Of a stretch of 64,000 nucleotides of DNA, positions 54,995-64,000 are shown piece by piece. The notes under the pieces are model-generated. The model did no database searches. It had not been told where the DNA came from and saw only the letters and a program-made list of their open reading frames with translations. A program made the translations under genes and the position numbers. The stretch spans positions 5,461-69,460 of the forward strand of contig CAAFXE010000333.1 of NCBI GenBank assembly GCA_900766915.1. The letters run 5' to 3'. The DNA comes from Lachnospiraceae bacterium (GTDB lineage Bacteria; Bacillota; Clostridia; Lachnospirales; Lachnospiraceae). The first letter of the stretch is position 1. Each line of letters opens with the position of its first letter.

Positions 54995-56218
54995 TTATTT
55001 TTCCTCACTGTATTTCTCCACAATTTTTAACGCCATTTCCACGCAAAGATCCATACCTTCCGCAGTAATGTGCTCATAAGGTCCGTGGAAACCGAAACCG
55101 CCGGTTCCAAGGTTTGGGCATGGCAGTCCCATAAAGCTTAAGCGGGCTCCGTCTGTACCTCCGCGGATTGCAACCACCTTCGGGTTGATTCCTACCGCTT
55201 TGGCAGCTTCCTTTGCATATTCAATAAGCTCCATATGGGGTTCGATCATTTCCTTCATATTGTAGTACTGATCCTTCACGTTAAGTTCCACAGTTCCGGC
55301 ACCATATTTTTCATTCATGTCAGATGTAATTTTTTCTACCAAAGCCTTACGGGCTTCAAATTTTTCCCGGTCATGATCTCTGATAATATATTCTAATTTT
55401 GCTTTTTCTACAGTTCCTTCCATATCTGTGAGATGAAAGAATCCTTCATATCCTTCTGTAGTCGCCGGTGTTTCATCGGCCGGAAGCATTCCGTTGATCT
55501 CCATGGCAAGTAGCTGCGCATTGACCATAATGTTTTTGGCACTGCCCGGATGCACATTGTTTCCGTGAATGACAAAATCTGCTCCGGCTGCATTGAAGTT
55601 TTCGTATTCGATTTCGCCTTCCATACCGCCATCTAAGGTGTAGGCAATGTCCGCACCAAATTTCTCCACATCAAAATGATCTGCACCTGCTCCGATTTCT
55701 TCATCCGGTGTAAATCCGACACAAATTTTCCCATGAGGAATGTTTTCTGTCAAAATGCGTTCCACCATGGTCATAATCTCTGCAATGCCGGCTTTATCGT
55801 CGGCACCCAAAAGAGAGGTTCCATCTGTGGTGATCAGAGTACGTCCCTTCATATTGGACAGTTCCGGGAAATCTTTTGCCCTTAATACATATCCGCTGGT
55901 TCCAAGAACCAGATCATTTCCATCATAGTCTGGGGTGACCTTTGGATTTACACCTTTTCCGTTAAAGTCCGGTGCGGTATCCATATGGGCGATGAATCCC
56001 AATGCTTTACATTTCTCATACCCTTCTGTTGCCGGGATGGAGGCGTAGACATAACATTTTTCATCCACATGGGCATTGTCCACTCCAAGTTCCTTTAACT
56101 CTTCCACCAGAAGCTTTGCCAAATCAAACTGACAGGCAGAAGAAGGTGTTGTTTCTGAATGTGGATCGCTGGGTGTATCCACCTTCACATATTTTAATAA
56201 TCTCTCATAAGCTCTCAT
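54995..56218 (-). CDS. pepT: Peptidase T (tripeptidase)
   Basis: 407 residues, M20 family with two zinc ions. Removes N-terminal residues from tripeptides. GFIAHMDTAPDFNG (His ligand), LLGADDKAGIAEIM (bridging Asp), TPDEEIGAGADHFD (catalytic and ligand Glu) and RGGTDGARLSFMGLPCPN are all present. It begins 13 bp after a broken MATE gene. Link with the pro genes may reflect peptide-derived proline use. Confidence 0.96.
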   Translation of the reverse strand: MRAYERLLKYVKVDTPSDPHSETTPSSACQFDLAKLLVEELKELGVDNAHVDEKCYVYASIPATEGYEKCKALGFIAHMDTAPDFNGKGVNPKVTPDYDGNDLVLGTSGYVLRAKDFPELSNMKGRTLITTDGTSLLGADDKAGIAEIMTMVERILTENIPHGKICVGFTPDEEIGAGADHFDVEKFGADIAYTLDGGMEGEIEYENFNAAGADFVIHGNNVHPGSAKNIMVNAQLLAMEINGMLPADETPATTEGYEGFFHLTDMEGTVEKAKLEYIIRDHDREKFEARKALVEKITSDMNEKYGAGTVELNVKDQYYNMKEMIEPHMELIEYAKEAAKAVGINPKVVAIRGGTDGARLSFMGLPCPNLGTGGFGFHGPYEHITAEGMDLCVEMALKIVEKYSEEK

Positions 56219-56231
56219 AGCACTTCTCCTT

Positions 56232-57598
56232 CTATTTATAAGTGTTAAATCTTTTTTTTACTCTTTTCCATACAATCATAAAACAAACCAGATGGGTTCC
56301 CCCTGTAAGAATCCAACTGATGGGGTAGGAAGAAAACAGTACTTCCAGGGAATGAAACCTTGAAAAACCGTCAAAATCCATAAAATTCTGAATCCACATG
56401 CTCCTACAATGGATACGCACATTGGAACGACTGCATAACCAAGCCCTCGCAGCATGCCCACCATTGCATCCATAATTCCGCATAAAAAGTATGGCAGGCA
56501 AATCCATTTCATTCGTTAGATTCCATAGGCTATCACCTCTGTATCTGAAGAATAGACTCCCAGAAGCTGCCTTCCAAAAATATAACAGCCTCCGCCCATA
56601 ACAATACCCACAAGTGCCACCATCAACAAACTATTGCGAAGAACCTTTGGAATCCTGTCATATTTTCCTCCGCCCAGGTTTTGGCTTGTGAAACAAAGTG
56701 CTGTTTGTTGAAACGAATTCATGGCTGTATACACAAATCCTTCTATATTAGATGCCGCACTGGAACCGGCCATTGCTACAGACCCAAAAGAGTTGATGGA
56801 GGACTGAATGAGCACATTGGAGAAGGAAAACACGGAGCCCTGCAGTCCTGCCGGAAGTCCGTGACGCAAAAGCAGCCAGGCTTTTTCTTTATTCATTCCC
56901 AATTTTTTCAGTTCTAAGCGACAGCTGCCTTCCATTTTGCACATACAGTTCAGAAGAAGCCCTACGGAAACGCACTGGGAAATGACAGTCGCCAATGCAA
57001 CACCCGCCACACTTAATTTCAATCCAATCACAAAAATCAGATTCAGAACAACATTTACCACTCCGGCAGCCGTGAGATAATAAAGGGGTCTTTTGGTATC
57101 ACCTATGGCACGTAAAATGGCTGCTCCATAGTTATAAATCAATATCACCGGCATTCCTGCAAAATAAATCTTTACATAGATGGCTGCCAGTTCAACAACA
57201 TCTGCCGGAGAACCCATGAGAATCAGAATGGGTTTTGCAAATAAATTACCCAACACAGCCAGAATTACTCCTGCCAGTGCAGCCACCGTGATGGAGGTAT
57301 GTACCGTCTCCCTAATATCCTCTTCCTTTTTCGCCCCGTAGTATCTGGAAATCAAAATATTTGCTCCAACAGAAAGACCCATAAACATGTTGACCAGCAG
57401 ATTGATCAAGGAGGTGGTAGACCCTACGGCTGCCAATGCCTCTTTCCCCGCATATCTTCCCACCACAATTGTGTCTGCTGCATTAAATAAGAGCTGCAGA
57501 ATTCCTGAAAACATTAATGGTATGGTAAAAATCATCATCTTACCTGCCAGGGGTCCCTCACACATATTCATTTCATAACTTTTTTTCTTCTTTCCCAC
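56232..57598 (-). pseudogene. MATE-family transporter gene with nonsense and frameshift mutations
   Basis: The frame from 57598 runs 360 codons and stops at TAA 56518-56516 (after SDTEVIAYGI). The same frame resumes directly behind it (CGA, ATG, KWICLPYFLCGIMDAMVGML), so this is a single nonsense codon in what would be helix 11. About 100 bp on, near 56365-56375, the MATE sequence continues only in another frame (RFHSLEVLFSSYPISW...), ending VWKRVKKRFNTYK at 56232, so one base seems lost. Restored, the protein would be about 455 residues, a normal MATE length. Both lesions are seen directly; sequencing error is the alternative. Confidence 0.85.
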
Positions 57599-57617
57599 TT
57601 CAATCCCTGATTTCTTT

Positions 57618-58739
57618 TTAGATTTTCACAGAAACACCGTTCACTTCCACATGATCATCAATGGCAATGACCAGACATTTTCTGCCTTCAATTTCCATTG
57701 TTTCAATGAGATCTGCTCTTTCCGGATTTACCTTGATCACTATGTCCGGTGTTTCCACGCTGAATTTTTTTACATTCACCACATTGCTGGCAAGAAGCGT
57801 GGTACGCTCTCCCGCTACATTGTCATACTCCTGATCGAATTCCTGTAATTTTTCTTCCGGTGCACCGCTCTTTTCCAAGAGCTTTTTCACATCCATTTTG
57901 GAAAGCTCCAAAGGTTCCGGTGCCTCTTTATGTTCCTCCATCATCTCATAGAGATTGTCATGAAGGTTTCGAACCACCTCATAACCACAATCCTCTCCCA
58001 GAGTTTCCGCTACCACGGTGTCAAAGATCTCCTTCTGACTCTTCGCTGTCACCGGAATCCCTGCACCAAAGACTGTTTCGATCAGTTCGCTCTGGAGTTT
58101 TTCCGGATTTTTGGAATAGTAAAGCATGCTATGTAAGTCTGTGACACGGTCGTTGAAGGCCGGGAACAAAAATCCGTTCATGGGCATTTCCACGATCCAG
58201 TCACGGACACGGTCCTCCATCACATTGGTATCCGGGTTGTAAGAAAGTGCTGCCTTTGTCAAATTCACCGGACAGATACTGCACAAAATATGCCGGAATA
58301 CCGTATCTGATGCATCGTCCATTTCCAATCCGTCGGTAGATTTTCCCGGTACGTCATAGGCTGCATAGATCAATACAATGTAATAATTTTCTCCATAATG
58401 ATAATGTTCAATGATCTTATCATAAAATTCTTCCACCAGCATATCATCTTTCAGCTCGCTGTCCCGAAGCTTTAATAAGAATTCCTGAGGACCTCCCTGC
58501 ATTTCAGAATCCAGAGAAAATTCCATATTGATCATGTTTTTCCCAACAGTACCGGAAAGAGTGTGCTTGAAAATATCAAAATATTTAAAAGCCTCTTCTT
58601 CCGGCATCGCCAGGAAAGCCTGTTTTGTCTGACAGACCTTTTCTTTCTCATGATTTACATAACATCCGCAAATTCTTGTAATGGCACAATTGGCCGGCGT
58701 AAACTGCTTTCTGATTTCTAAAATTTCTTTCTTATTCAT
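57618..58739 (-). CDS. DUF4317 family protein
   Basis: 373 residues. It starts NKKEILEIRKQFTPANCAIT, RICGCYVNHEKEK, which I recognise as DUF4317, a family common in Clostridia. No catalytic motif can be named. No signal peptide or membrane segment, so cytoplasmic. It overlaps the HAD gene end by 8 bp and is followed after 19 bp by the broken MATE gene. Confidence 0.8.
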   Translation of the reverse strand: MNKKEILEIRKQFTPANCAITRICGCYVNHEKEKVCQTKQAFLAMPEEEAFKYFDIFKHTLSGTVGKNMINMEFSLDSEMQGGPQEFLLKLRDSELKDDMLVEEFYDKIIEHYHYGENYYIVLIYAAYDVPGKSTDGLEMDDASDTVFRHILCSICPVNLTKAALSYNPDTNVMEDRVRDWIVEMPMNGFLFPAFNDRVTDLHSMLYYSKNPEKLQSELIETVFGAGIPVTAKSQKEIFDTVVAETLGEDCGYEVVRNLHDNLYEMMEEHKEAPEPLELSKMDVKKLLEKSGAPEEKLQEFDQEYDNVAGERTTLLASNVVNVKKFSVETPDIVIKVNPERADLIETMEIEGRKCLVIAIDDHVEVNGVSVKI

Positions 58740-59427
58740 GTTCTTTCAATATCTCCTCTAACTGCCATAAATGGTCAATCTCATAATCAACAGAAATATC
58801 CATTGTATTTTCCATGTGATTCGGGTTATACCAGCAACACAAAATTCCGGCATTATTTCCCCCCTTCATATCACTGGTAAGGGAATCTCCTACGATTAAG
58901 ATCTCGTTCTTTTCATAATGACCAATTTTTTCAAATACATGTTCAAAAAATTCTATAGACGGTTTTTCATAACCAATGTGATCTGAAATAAATGCATCCT
59001 TCATCAGTTCTCCGATCCCGGATTTTTTTAATTTCTTCTCCTGTGCGACAAAGGTGCCATTGGTTACCACATACTGTAAATAACTTCCCTGAAGCTTCTT
59101 CACCAATTCGTAACCATTGTCACGAAAACAAATGGTATCGCCCAAAGCAAGCTGATAATCGGAATTAAACTCTTCCTCACAATGAGTATCAATTCCTTCT
59201 AGGGCAAAAAAATCCCGAAAACGATTTACCAAAATTTCTGCTTTTGACATTTCTCCACGCTCTAATTTTTCCCAATATCCCCGGTTGATCTTCGAATAAC
59301 GCTCCAACATTTCATCGGTGCATTCTCCCAGTCCATGCCTTGCAAAGCATGCACGAATGGCCACTTTCTCAGCTGCCAGAAAATCTAACAAGGTTCCATC
59401 TATATCCCATAAAATTACTTTGATCAC
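58732..59427 (-). CDS. HAD-family hydrolase (YjjG-like nucleotidase)
   Basis: 231 residues. HAD motif I is LWDIDGTLLDF at residues 6-16, motif II is YVVTNGTF near 112, motif III Lys in GYEKPSIEFF near 153, motif IV is VGDSLTSDMKGGNNAG near 175. The overall form fits YjjG-type pyrimidine nucleotidases. It has its own promoter inside a hairpin (59463-59503). The DUF4317 gene overlaps its end by 8 bp. Confidence 0.88.
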   Translation of the reverse strand: MIKVILWDIDGTLLDFLAAEKVAIRACFARHGLGECTDEMLERYSKINRGYWEKLERGEMSKAEILVNRFRDFFALEGIDTHCEEEFNSDYQLALGDTICFRDNGYELVKKLQGSYLQYVVTNGTFVAQEKKLKKSGIGELMKDAFISDHIGYEKPSIEFFEHVFEKIGHYEKNEILIVGDSLTSDMKGGNNAGILCCWYNPNHMENTMDISVDYEIDHLWQLEEILKEHE

Positions 59428-59462
59428 GGTCGTTTTTCTCCTGTAATGATAGAATCTTTTCT

Positions 59463-59503
59463 ATTATAACAAAGAAGCGCCCGATTGTACAATCGAGCGC
59501 CGT
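59463..59503 (-). promoter_or_regulatory. Hairpin with embedded promoter, agcS-HAD gap
   Basis: Palindromic stem with GCGC and CGATTGTACAATCG (59477-59501), followed on the minus strand by TTCTTTGTT; it ends the symporter message. TTGTAC (59492-59487) in its centre, an 18-bp spacer and TATAAT (59468-59463) form a promoter for the HAD gene. Confidence 0.65.
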
Positions 59504-59532
59504 AATTTATTTATATTTGTAACTATTCAGAG

Positions 59533-60912
59533 TTACTCAAATTTTTTCTTCACAAGCTTCACCACGGTTCCTGATAACAGGAATAATGCAATCAGGTTCG
59601 GGATCGCCATCAGACCGTTAAAGGTATCGGCAATGCTCCATAATAATCCAAGATCCATGGTAGCACCTACCAGAGCCATCAGGGAATAAACCACCATGAA
59701 TGGTTTGATGAATTTTGCGGAAAGTAAATATTCCACACATCTTGCACCATAAAGACCCCAGCCTAAAATTGTGGAAAACGCAAAACATACCATGGCAACT
59801 GCAGTGAAAATAGATACCCAGTTACCATAGGTAGCTGTGAAGCCGCTGATGGTAAGGGCTGCACCGGCATCCACTCCATAGTTGATGATCACGCCGCTGC
59901 ACAGAATCGTCAATGCCGTCAGGGTGCAAATTACGATGGTGTCCGCAAATACTTCAAAAATACCGAAAACGCCCTGCTCTACCGCATCTTTTGTTTCAGA
60001 AGATGCATGGGCGATAGAGCCGGTACCAAGACCTGCCTCGTTGGAGAAAATTCCTCGTGAAATACCTTTTCGCATGCTGACAAATAAGGTTCCTACAATA
60101 CCACCGGTGACTGCTGATGGATTAAATGCTCCGGAAAAGATGGAAGCAAACACATCCGGCACGACCTTTGCATTGATAATCACGACACCAAAGGCTAAGA
60201 TCACATAAAGCACTGCCATGAAAGGCACCAGCTTTTCTGTTACCCGTCCGATACGTTTCACACCGCCCAGAAGTACCATGGCTACCACGGCTGTGATGAT
60301 GATACCTATGATCAGGCTCACTGTTTTCATCGAATTCTCATCAATGATGCGATAATTTAACAATGCGGAATTCACTGCCGTTGTGATCGTATTCACCTGG
60401 GTTGCATTTCCTGTTCCAAAAACAGTGAGTGCCCCAAACAGTGCATAAAATGCTGCAAGGAAATGCCATTTTTTCGGTAGACCATTTTTTATGTAATACA
60501 TAGGACCGCCAATGTAATCCCCGTGTTCATTTCTCTCCCGGAAATGAACTGCCAAAGTTACTTCGGCAAATTTCGTACACATACCCAACAGGGCGGAGAT
60601 CCACATCCAAAAGACCGCTCCCGGCCCTCCGATGGCAATGGCTCCTGCCACACCCGCAATATTTCCTGTACCAACGGTTGCAGCCAATGCTGTACATACT
60701 GCCTGAAACGGAGTAATCGATCCTTTTCCTGCTTCACTTTTTTTGAAAATTTTACCCAAAGTCGCCTTCATGGCATATGGGAATTTACGGAACTGGATAA
60801 AACCGGTCCGTACCGATAAATACAGCCCCACACCAATGATACACACCATGGCCGGAACACCCCATACCAAGCCATTCACTGTATCATTGACAGCTTTAAT
60901 GATTTCTAACAT
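59533..60912 (-). CDS. Alanine/glycine:cation symporter
   Basis: 459 residues, AgcS family, about 11 helices. Imports Ala or Gly with Na+ or H+. Family motifs: ALAATVGTGNIAGVAGAIAI near 75, GGPMYYIKNGLPKKW near 140 and GISRGIFSNEAGLGTGSIAH near 295. Its 5' UTR holds a small dispersed hairpin (60945-60984). TATAAT at about 60995-61000 is a candidate -10 box. Confidence 0.93.
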   Translation of the reverse strand: MLEIIKAVNDTVNGLVWGVPAMVCIIGVGLYLSVRTGFIQFRKFPYAMKATLGKIFKKSEAGKGSITPFQAVCTALAATVGTGNIAGVAGAIAIGGPGAVFWMWISALLGMCTKFAEVTLAVHFRERNEHGDYIGGPMYYIKNGLPKKWHFLAAFYALFGALTVFGTGNATQVNTITTAVNSALLNYRIIDENSMKTVSLIIGIIITAVVAMVLLGGVKRIGRVTEKLVPFMAVLYVILAFGVVIINAKVVPDVFASIFSGAFNPSAVTGGIVGTLFVSMRKGISRGIFSNEAGLGTGSIAHASSETKDAVEQGVFGIFEVFADTIVICTLTALTILCSGVIINYGVDAGAALTISGFTATYGNWVSIFTAVAMVCFAFSTILGWGLYGARCVEYLLSAKFIKPFMVVYSLMALVGATMDLGLLWSIADTFNGLMAIPNLIALFLLSGTVVKLVKKKFE

Positions 60913-60944
60913 TTTTCAACCTCTCCTAAAAATATAAATATGCA

Positions 60945-60984
60945 GTTGCTGTTCACTCCATTACAGCGGCTTCCAAACAGCAAC
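60945..60984. repeat. Dispersed small hairpin (TGTTCACT family), copy 3
   Basis: GTTGCTGTT (60945-60953), 22-nt loop starting CACTCC, AACAGCAAC (60976-60984). Shares GTTRCTGTTCACT with copies at 9578 and 40865. It lies in the leader of the symporter gene. Confidence 0.65.
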
Positions 60985-61102
60985 AATATGGGACAATTAT
61001 ACACGAAGATACTTGAAAATCCTAGTAGTTTTTTTCTGCATTGTAGTAAAGATCAGCAGGTGACTGCGAACTTGTTTGGCAATTACCTGTTTTATCCCCA
61101 TG

Positions 61103-61876
61103 TTATATCTCCACCTTCATCACAAGCCCTTCTATCACACCGCCCGGAATCTCCTGTCCAAAGTCATATTCCCCGGTCTTCTGCGGATTCACAAAATTAT
61201 AGACACGTACTTTTTTCTCCTTTGGATCCACGATCCAGTATTCCCTCACACCAGCTTTCTGATACTGCATGAGCTTTGTCACATAATCATGCCTGGAATT
61301 GCCCTCCGACACGATCTCTATGAGCCAGTCCGGTGCACCGCTGCAGCCTTTGTCCGTCAGCTTCGACCTGTCACATATGACTGAGATGTCGGGCTGAACC
61401 ACCACACTGTCATCCCCGAAAATCCGCACATCGAAAGGTGCAGGATAGACGTGGCACTCTCCCTTATTTGTCTTAATATGTGACTGAATCTGAAATAATA
61501 GCTCTGCCAGAATATACTGATGGATCCGGTTCGGTGCAGCCAGCATATAGAGATAGCCATGGATCAGTTCCGCCCGGATGCCCTCCTCCAACTTTTCTAT
61601 ATCCTCCTCCTGATAGTTCCTTGCACGATACTGATACGGTGCCGGACACTCGCTGATCATCATTGGACGTTCCATCACATGATCATAGGCAAAGGGAAGC
61701 CTCTCCCTGGTAGCCAGCACTTCCTCAATCGCCAGCAGCGTACTGTACCGGGGGTTCTCCGTAGCTCCGGAAAAAATCTTATTCACCGTGCTGACAGGTA
61801 TCCCCGACAGATCTGCAATCTCCTGATTGGTCATTCCTGCTGCATTTTTCTTTTTCTTTAATTCAAAAATATCCAT
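61103..61876 (-). CDS. HTH-Uma2 fusion protein
   Basis: 257 residues from ATG 61876 (GGGGGTG 6 nt upstream); a GTG three codons earlier lies in that site. Residues 1-60 are an Xre-type helix-turn-helix (MTNQEIADLSGIPVSTVNKI). Residues about 75-255 are a Uma2-type PD-(D/E)XK domain: AELIHGYLYMLAAPNRIHQ, then VVVQPDISVIC, then PDWLIEIVSEGNSRHDYVTK, YWIVDP. Uma2 genes abound in cyanobacteria and occur in Lachnospiraceae; their role is unknown. Copies of ATATGGATAT lie at and before its start, so it may repress itself. Confidence 0.85.
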   Translation of the reverse strand: MDIFELKKKKNAAGMTNQEIADLSGIPVSTVNKIFSGATENPRYSTLLAIEEVLATRERLPFAYDHVMERPMMISECPAPYQYRARNYQEEDIEKLEEGIRAELIHGYLYMLAAPNRIHQYILAELLFQIQSHIKTNKGECHVYPAPFDVRIFGDDSVVVQPDISVICDRSKLTDKGCSGAPDWLIEIVSEGNSRHDYVTKLMQYQKAGVREYWIVDPKEKKVRVYNFVNPQKTGEYDFGQEIPGGVIEGLVMKVEI

Positions 61877-61958
61877 ATCATGCACCCCCGTGTCCTGATA
61901 TGGATATTCTATATTATTATATAGATATTTTCAATATATTTTATCCAAATATGGATAT
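61869..61958. promoter_or_regulatory. Three ATATGGATAT sites at the HTH-Uma2 gene
   Basis: Exact 10-mers: ATATCCATAT at 61869-61878 (on the start codon, reverse) and ATATGGATAT at 61898-61907 and 61949-61958. Partial forms (TATCCA at 61973, GGATATTT at 61983) follow. They cover the promoter region. Confidence 0.6.
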
Positions 61959-62022
61959 TTATATTTTACCTGTATCCATTTAGGATATTTTGACCAAGCA
62001 GCGTGGGGAGGTTCAAACTCTT

Positions 62023-63366
62023 CTAATCCGCAATTTGGGAATGCATGCCGCACAAATTCTTACGATAATTCAACATTCCCGTCATGTCTGCCAGAATCCA
62101 TCCTATGGGAATGGACCACCAGATGGCATTGACTCCCAGTGGCGTATGAGGCGCCAGCAGATAAGAAAGCAATACCCTTGTTCCTAAGGAAATGATCGTC
62201 AGCACGAGAGACATTTCTGCCCTTTGGATTCCCCTGTAATATCCATAAAGGAGAAACAGAATCCCGATACCGAAATAAAAGCTGCCCTCGATTCTTAAAT
62301 ACTTCACGCCTTCCAAAGTAATCCCAGTCTCTTTTGCATCGACAAACAGATTCATAAGCTGCGGTGAAAACATCCAGATTAGGGCAGACACTGCTATGCA
62401 AAAGAATGCGGACACTCCAATGGCAATTTTCGTTCCCTTATGAATCCGCTCTTTCTTCTGTGCCCCAAAATTCTGGGAAATGAACAGCGAATAGGCATTG
62501 CCAAACTCCTGTGCAGGCATATAGGCAAGGGTATCGATCTTCACTGCAGCAGCAAAGGCCGCCATAATGGTTGTCCCAAAGCTGTTAACCAGCCCCTGGA
62601 TCATCAAAATTCCGAGATTCATCACCGATTGCTGCAGGCCTGTCAGCACATCATTCTTTATGATCGAACCGAGACGATTCCATTCCGGTCTTTCATTCAG
62701 TCTGAGAAGCTCTGCATTTTTTAACAGCACATACCCGGCAATCCCAACTCCGGCAAAGCATTGGGAGAGCACAGTGGCAGCCGCCGCACCCGAAACGCCC
62801 CACTGAAGCGCGATGACAAAATATAGATCCAGTACAATATTCATCACCGAAGAAATGGCAAGAAAATACAGCGGAACAACCGAATTTCCAATGGAACGCA
62901 AAAGATAGGCAAAAAAGTTATAAAGAAAAGTAAAGCCAATTCCTATAAAAATGATTTTTACATAGCTTCGCATCAAACTATAAATTTCTTCCGGTACAGA
63001 GAGCAAGTGTAAGATCACGTCTGTTCCCGGCAGGACAATCAGATAGATTAATATCGTCACCACACCGATAAAGCAGAAGGACAGACAAATCTCCTGCTTC
63101 ATCTCCTCTGTTTTTCCTGCACCGAAGGACCTGGAAAACAAGGCACCGCTGCCCATACACAGGCCGATGATGAGGGACGTCAAAAATGTCATCAGGGTAT
63201 AGGCAGAGCCTACCGCCGCCAAAGCATCCGGACTTACAAACCTTCCCACGATCATGGTATCGGCAATATTATAGATCTGCTGCAGCAAATTTCCTGCCAT
63301 CATAGGAAGTGCAAACAACATCAGATTTTTAAGTATTGGCCCTTCGGTTAAATTTCTATTCATCAT
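62023..63366 (-). CDS. MATE-family efflux transporter
   Basis: 447 residues, full length, 12 helices. LKNLMLFALPMMAGNLLQQI and NIADTMIVGRFVSPDALAAV are DinF/NorM-type starts; second half repeats the fold. It is the intact counterpart of the broken MATE at 56232-57598 and related to the one at 43619. GGAGAG precedes the tandem ATGs. Substrate unknown. Confidence 0.93.
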   Translation of the reverse strand: MMNRNLTEGPILKNLMLFALPMMAGNLLQQIYNIADTMIVGRFVSPDALAAVGSAYTLMTFLTSLIIGLCMGSGALFSRSFGAGKTEEMKQEICLSFCFIGVVTILIYLIVLPGTDVILHLLSVPEEIYSLMRSYVKIIFIGIGFTFLYNFFAYLLRSIGNSVVPLYFLAISSVMNIVLDLYFVIALQWGVSGAAAATVLSQCFAGVGIAGYVLLKNAELLRLNERPEWNRLGSIIKNDVLTGLQQSVMNLGILMIQGLVNSFGTTIMAAFAAAVKIDTLAYMPAQEFGNAYSLFISQNFGAQKKERIHKGTKIAIGVSAFFCIAVSALIWMFSPQLMNLFVDAKETGITLEGVKYLRIEGSFYFGIGILFLLYGYYRGIQRAEMSLVLTIISLGTRVLLSYLLAPHTPLGVNAIWWSIPIGWILADMTGMLNYRKNLCGMHSQIAD

Positions 63367-63516
63367 TTTATCTCTCCATCAGCTACCGTAATCTTTCATT
63401 CTTCCACACATTTTGCCTCTCATTCTATCACGAAATACTGAAATGTCCAGCAATGTTATTCACAAGTTTCACGAATTTTCATCCTACACTTTATGCAAAA
63501 AATATTGATTATTCAC

Positions 63517-63531
63517 TATACCGGTGGTATA
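63517..63531. promoter_or_regulatory. Inverted repeat in the gap between MATE and Rpn genes
   Basis: TATACC-GGT-GGTATA, a perfect 6-bp inverted repeat, the only clear signal in the 320-bp gap 63367-63687 between the two divergent genes. Possible operator; no regulator gene is adjacent. Confidence 0.4.
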
Positions 63532-63687
63532 TTTGAGTTGTCCAAGAAATTCATATTATTTCTTTTACGGCAGTTCGCCGACGTATCCAAAATCCATTAC
63601 AAAATAATAATGCAGAACTTATAAATGTATTGCTCCAAATTTATCTGTTACTGACGAAAAATTTATGCTAATATGGAGGAAAGAATA

Positions 63688-64000
63688 GTGAAAAATACAA
63701 CTGAATATCAAAATATCCATGGAAACCGAACCTACAAGGCATCTCTTTTCCACATGGTTTTTAAAGAGAAGGAAGAACTGTTAAGTTTATACAATGCAGT
63801 AAACGGGACATCCTATGATAATCCGGAGGAACTCGAAATCAACACATTGGAAAATGCATTGTACATGAATGTAAAAAATGACGTTTCCTGCCTCATTGAT
63901 TGCACCATGAATTTGTATGAACATCAAAGTACCTATAATCCGAACATGCCGCTTCGGGGATTTTTCTATTTTTCAAGGCTTTACAGCAAATACGCTGACC
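63688..64000 (+). CDS. Rpn/transposase-like PD-(D/E)XK nuclease (partial)
   Basis: Starts at GTG 63688 with GGAGGA 7 nt upstream; an in-frame ATG at 63673 overlaps that site. 104 codons are visible before the window ends. The N terminus NRTYKASLFHMVFKEKEELL, then LYNAVNGTSYDNPEELEI and NALYMNVKNDVSCLID, is the standard beginning of the Rpn (recombination-promoting nuclease/putative transposase) proteins that are numerous in Lachnospiraceae. Catalytic residues lie partly beyond the edge. Confidence 0.85.
   Translation, partial: MKNTTEYQNIHGNRTYKASLFHMVFKEKEELLSLYNAVNGTSYDNPEELEINTLENALYMNVKNDVSCLIDCTMNLYEHQSTYNPNMPLRGFFYFSRLYSKYAD

Noticed and set aside
56276..56512. Separate 78-residue membrane protein gene
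   Set aside because: It is the in-frame continuation of the broken MATE gene after a nonsense codon.
60913..61102. Glycine or alanine riboswitch before the symporter gene
   Set aside because: The leader holds only the short TGTTCACT-family hairpin; no glycine aptamer features could be recognised.

Overview
The window is chromosomal DNA from a low-to-medium GC, Gram-positive anaerobe, most likely a gut Lachnospiraceae (Clostridia; Blautia/Dorea/Coprococcus-like). This rests on gene order and content: S10-spc-alpha ribosomal order with rpsD inside the alpha operon, zinc-type S14, an Rnf complex, a PduL phosphotransacylase, a DUF4317 protein and Rpn/Uma2-type nucleases. The assignment is inferred; no rRNA or tRNA gene lies in the window.

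Left end (1-6.9 kb, minus strand): accessory genes. These are two tiny membrane proteins, a resolvase-like protein translationally coupled to a GNAT acetyltransferase, thymidine kinase, a WYL regulator, a diguanylate cyclase, an ImmA/IrrE-type metallopeptidase (followed by a scrap of a second WYL gene) and a PD-(D/E)XK nuclease. A 0.6-kb non-coding array with an almost exact 53-bp period lies directly upstream of the nuclease gene.

Ribosomal superoperon (6.9-38.0 kb, minus strand). rpsJ, driven by a strong promoter at about 38.03 kb with a long structured leader, runs through the S10, spc and alpha genes to rplQ at 21.6 kb. In many Firmicutes rplQ is followed directly by ecfA1-ecfA2-ecfT-truA-rplM-rpsI. 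Here that tail is displaced by a 10-kb block holding pduL, a secreted FMN-binding protein, rnfC, an rnfD-rnfG fusion, rnfE, rnfA and rnfB, a cyclophilin, and a GNAT-ParA-basic protein-alcohol dehydrogenase operon. The block is flanked by two 96-bp direct repeats exactly 10,000 bp apart, whose inner 23-bp hairpin is inverted between the copies.

Right half (38-64 kb): a large folded repeat element, putP with a TetR neighbour, a SAM methyltransferase, a SigV/RsiV-like sigma and anti-sigma pair, a MATE transporter, a sugar-acid cluster (IlvD/Edd dehydratase, GntP permease, FadR-type regulator with operators, glycerate 2-kinase), an ABC-F ATPase with proABC and pepT, a MATE pseudogene (nonsense plus frameshift), DUF4317 and HAD genes, an alanine/glycine symporter, an HTH-Uma2 fusion with ATATGGATAT sites, another MATE transporter, and a truncated Rpn-family nuclease gene at the edge.

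The candidates for undescribed biology are: (i) the 53-bp periodic array next to a nuclease; (ii) the ParA-basic tail protein-PduQ-like alcohol dehydrogenase operon, which looks like a positioning system without ParB or microcompartment shell genes; (iii) the repeat-flanked Rnf block inside the ribosomal superoperon; (iv) promoters embedded in hairpins between operons; and (v) families of dispersed hairpins, one with a 25-bp helix whose mismatches are all G-U pairs on one strand.
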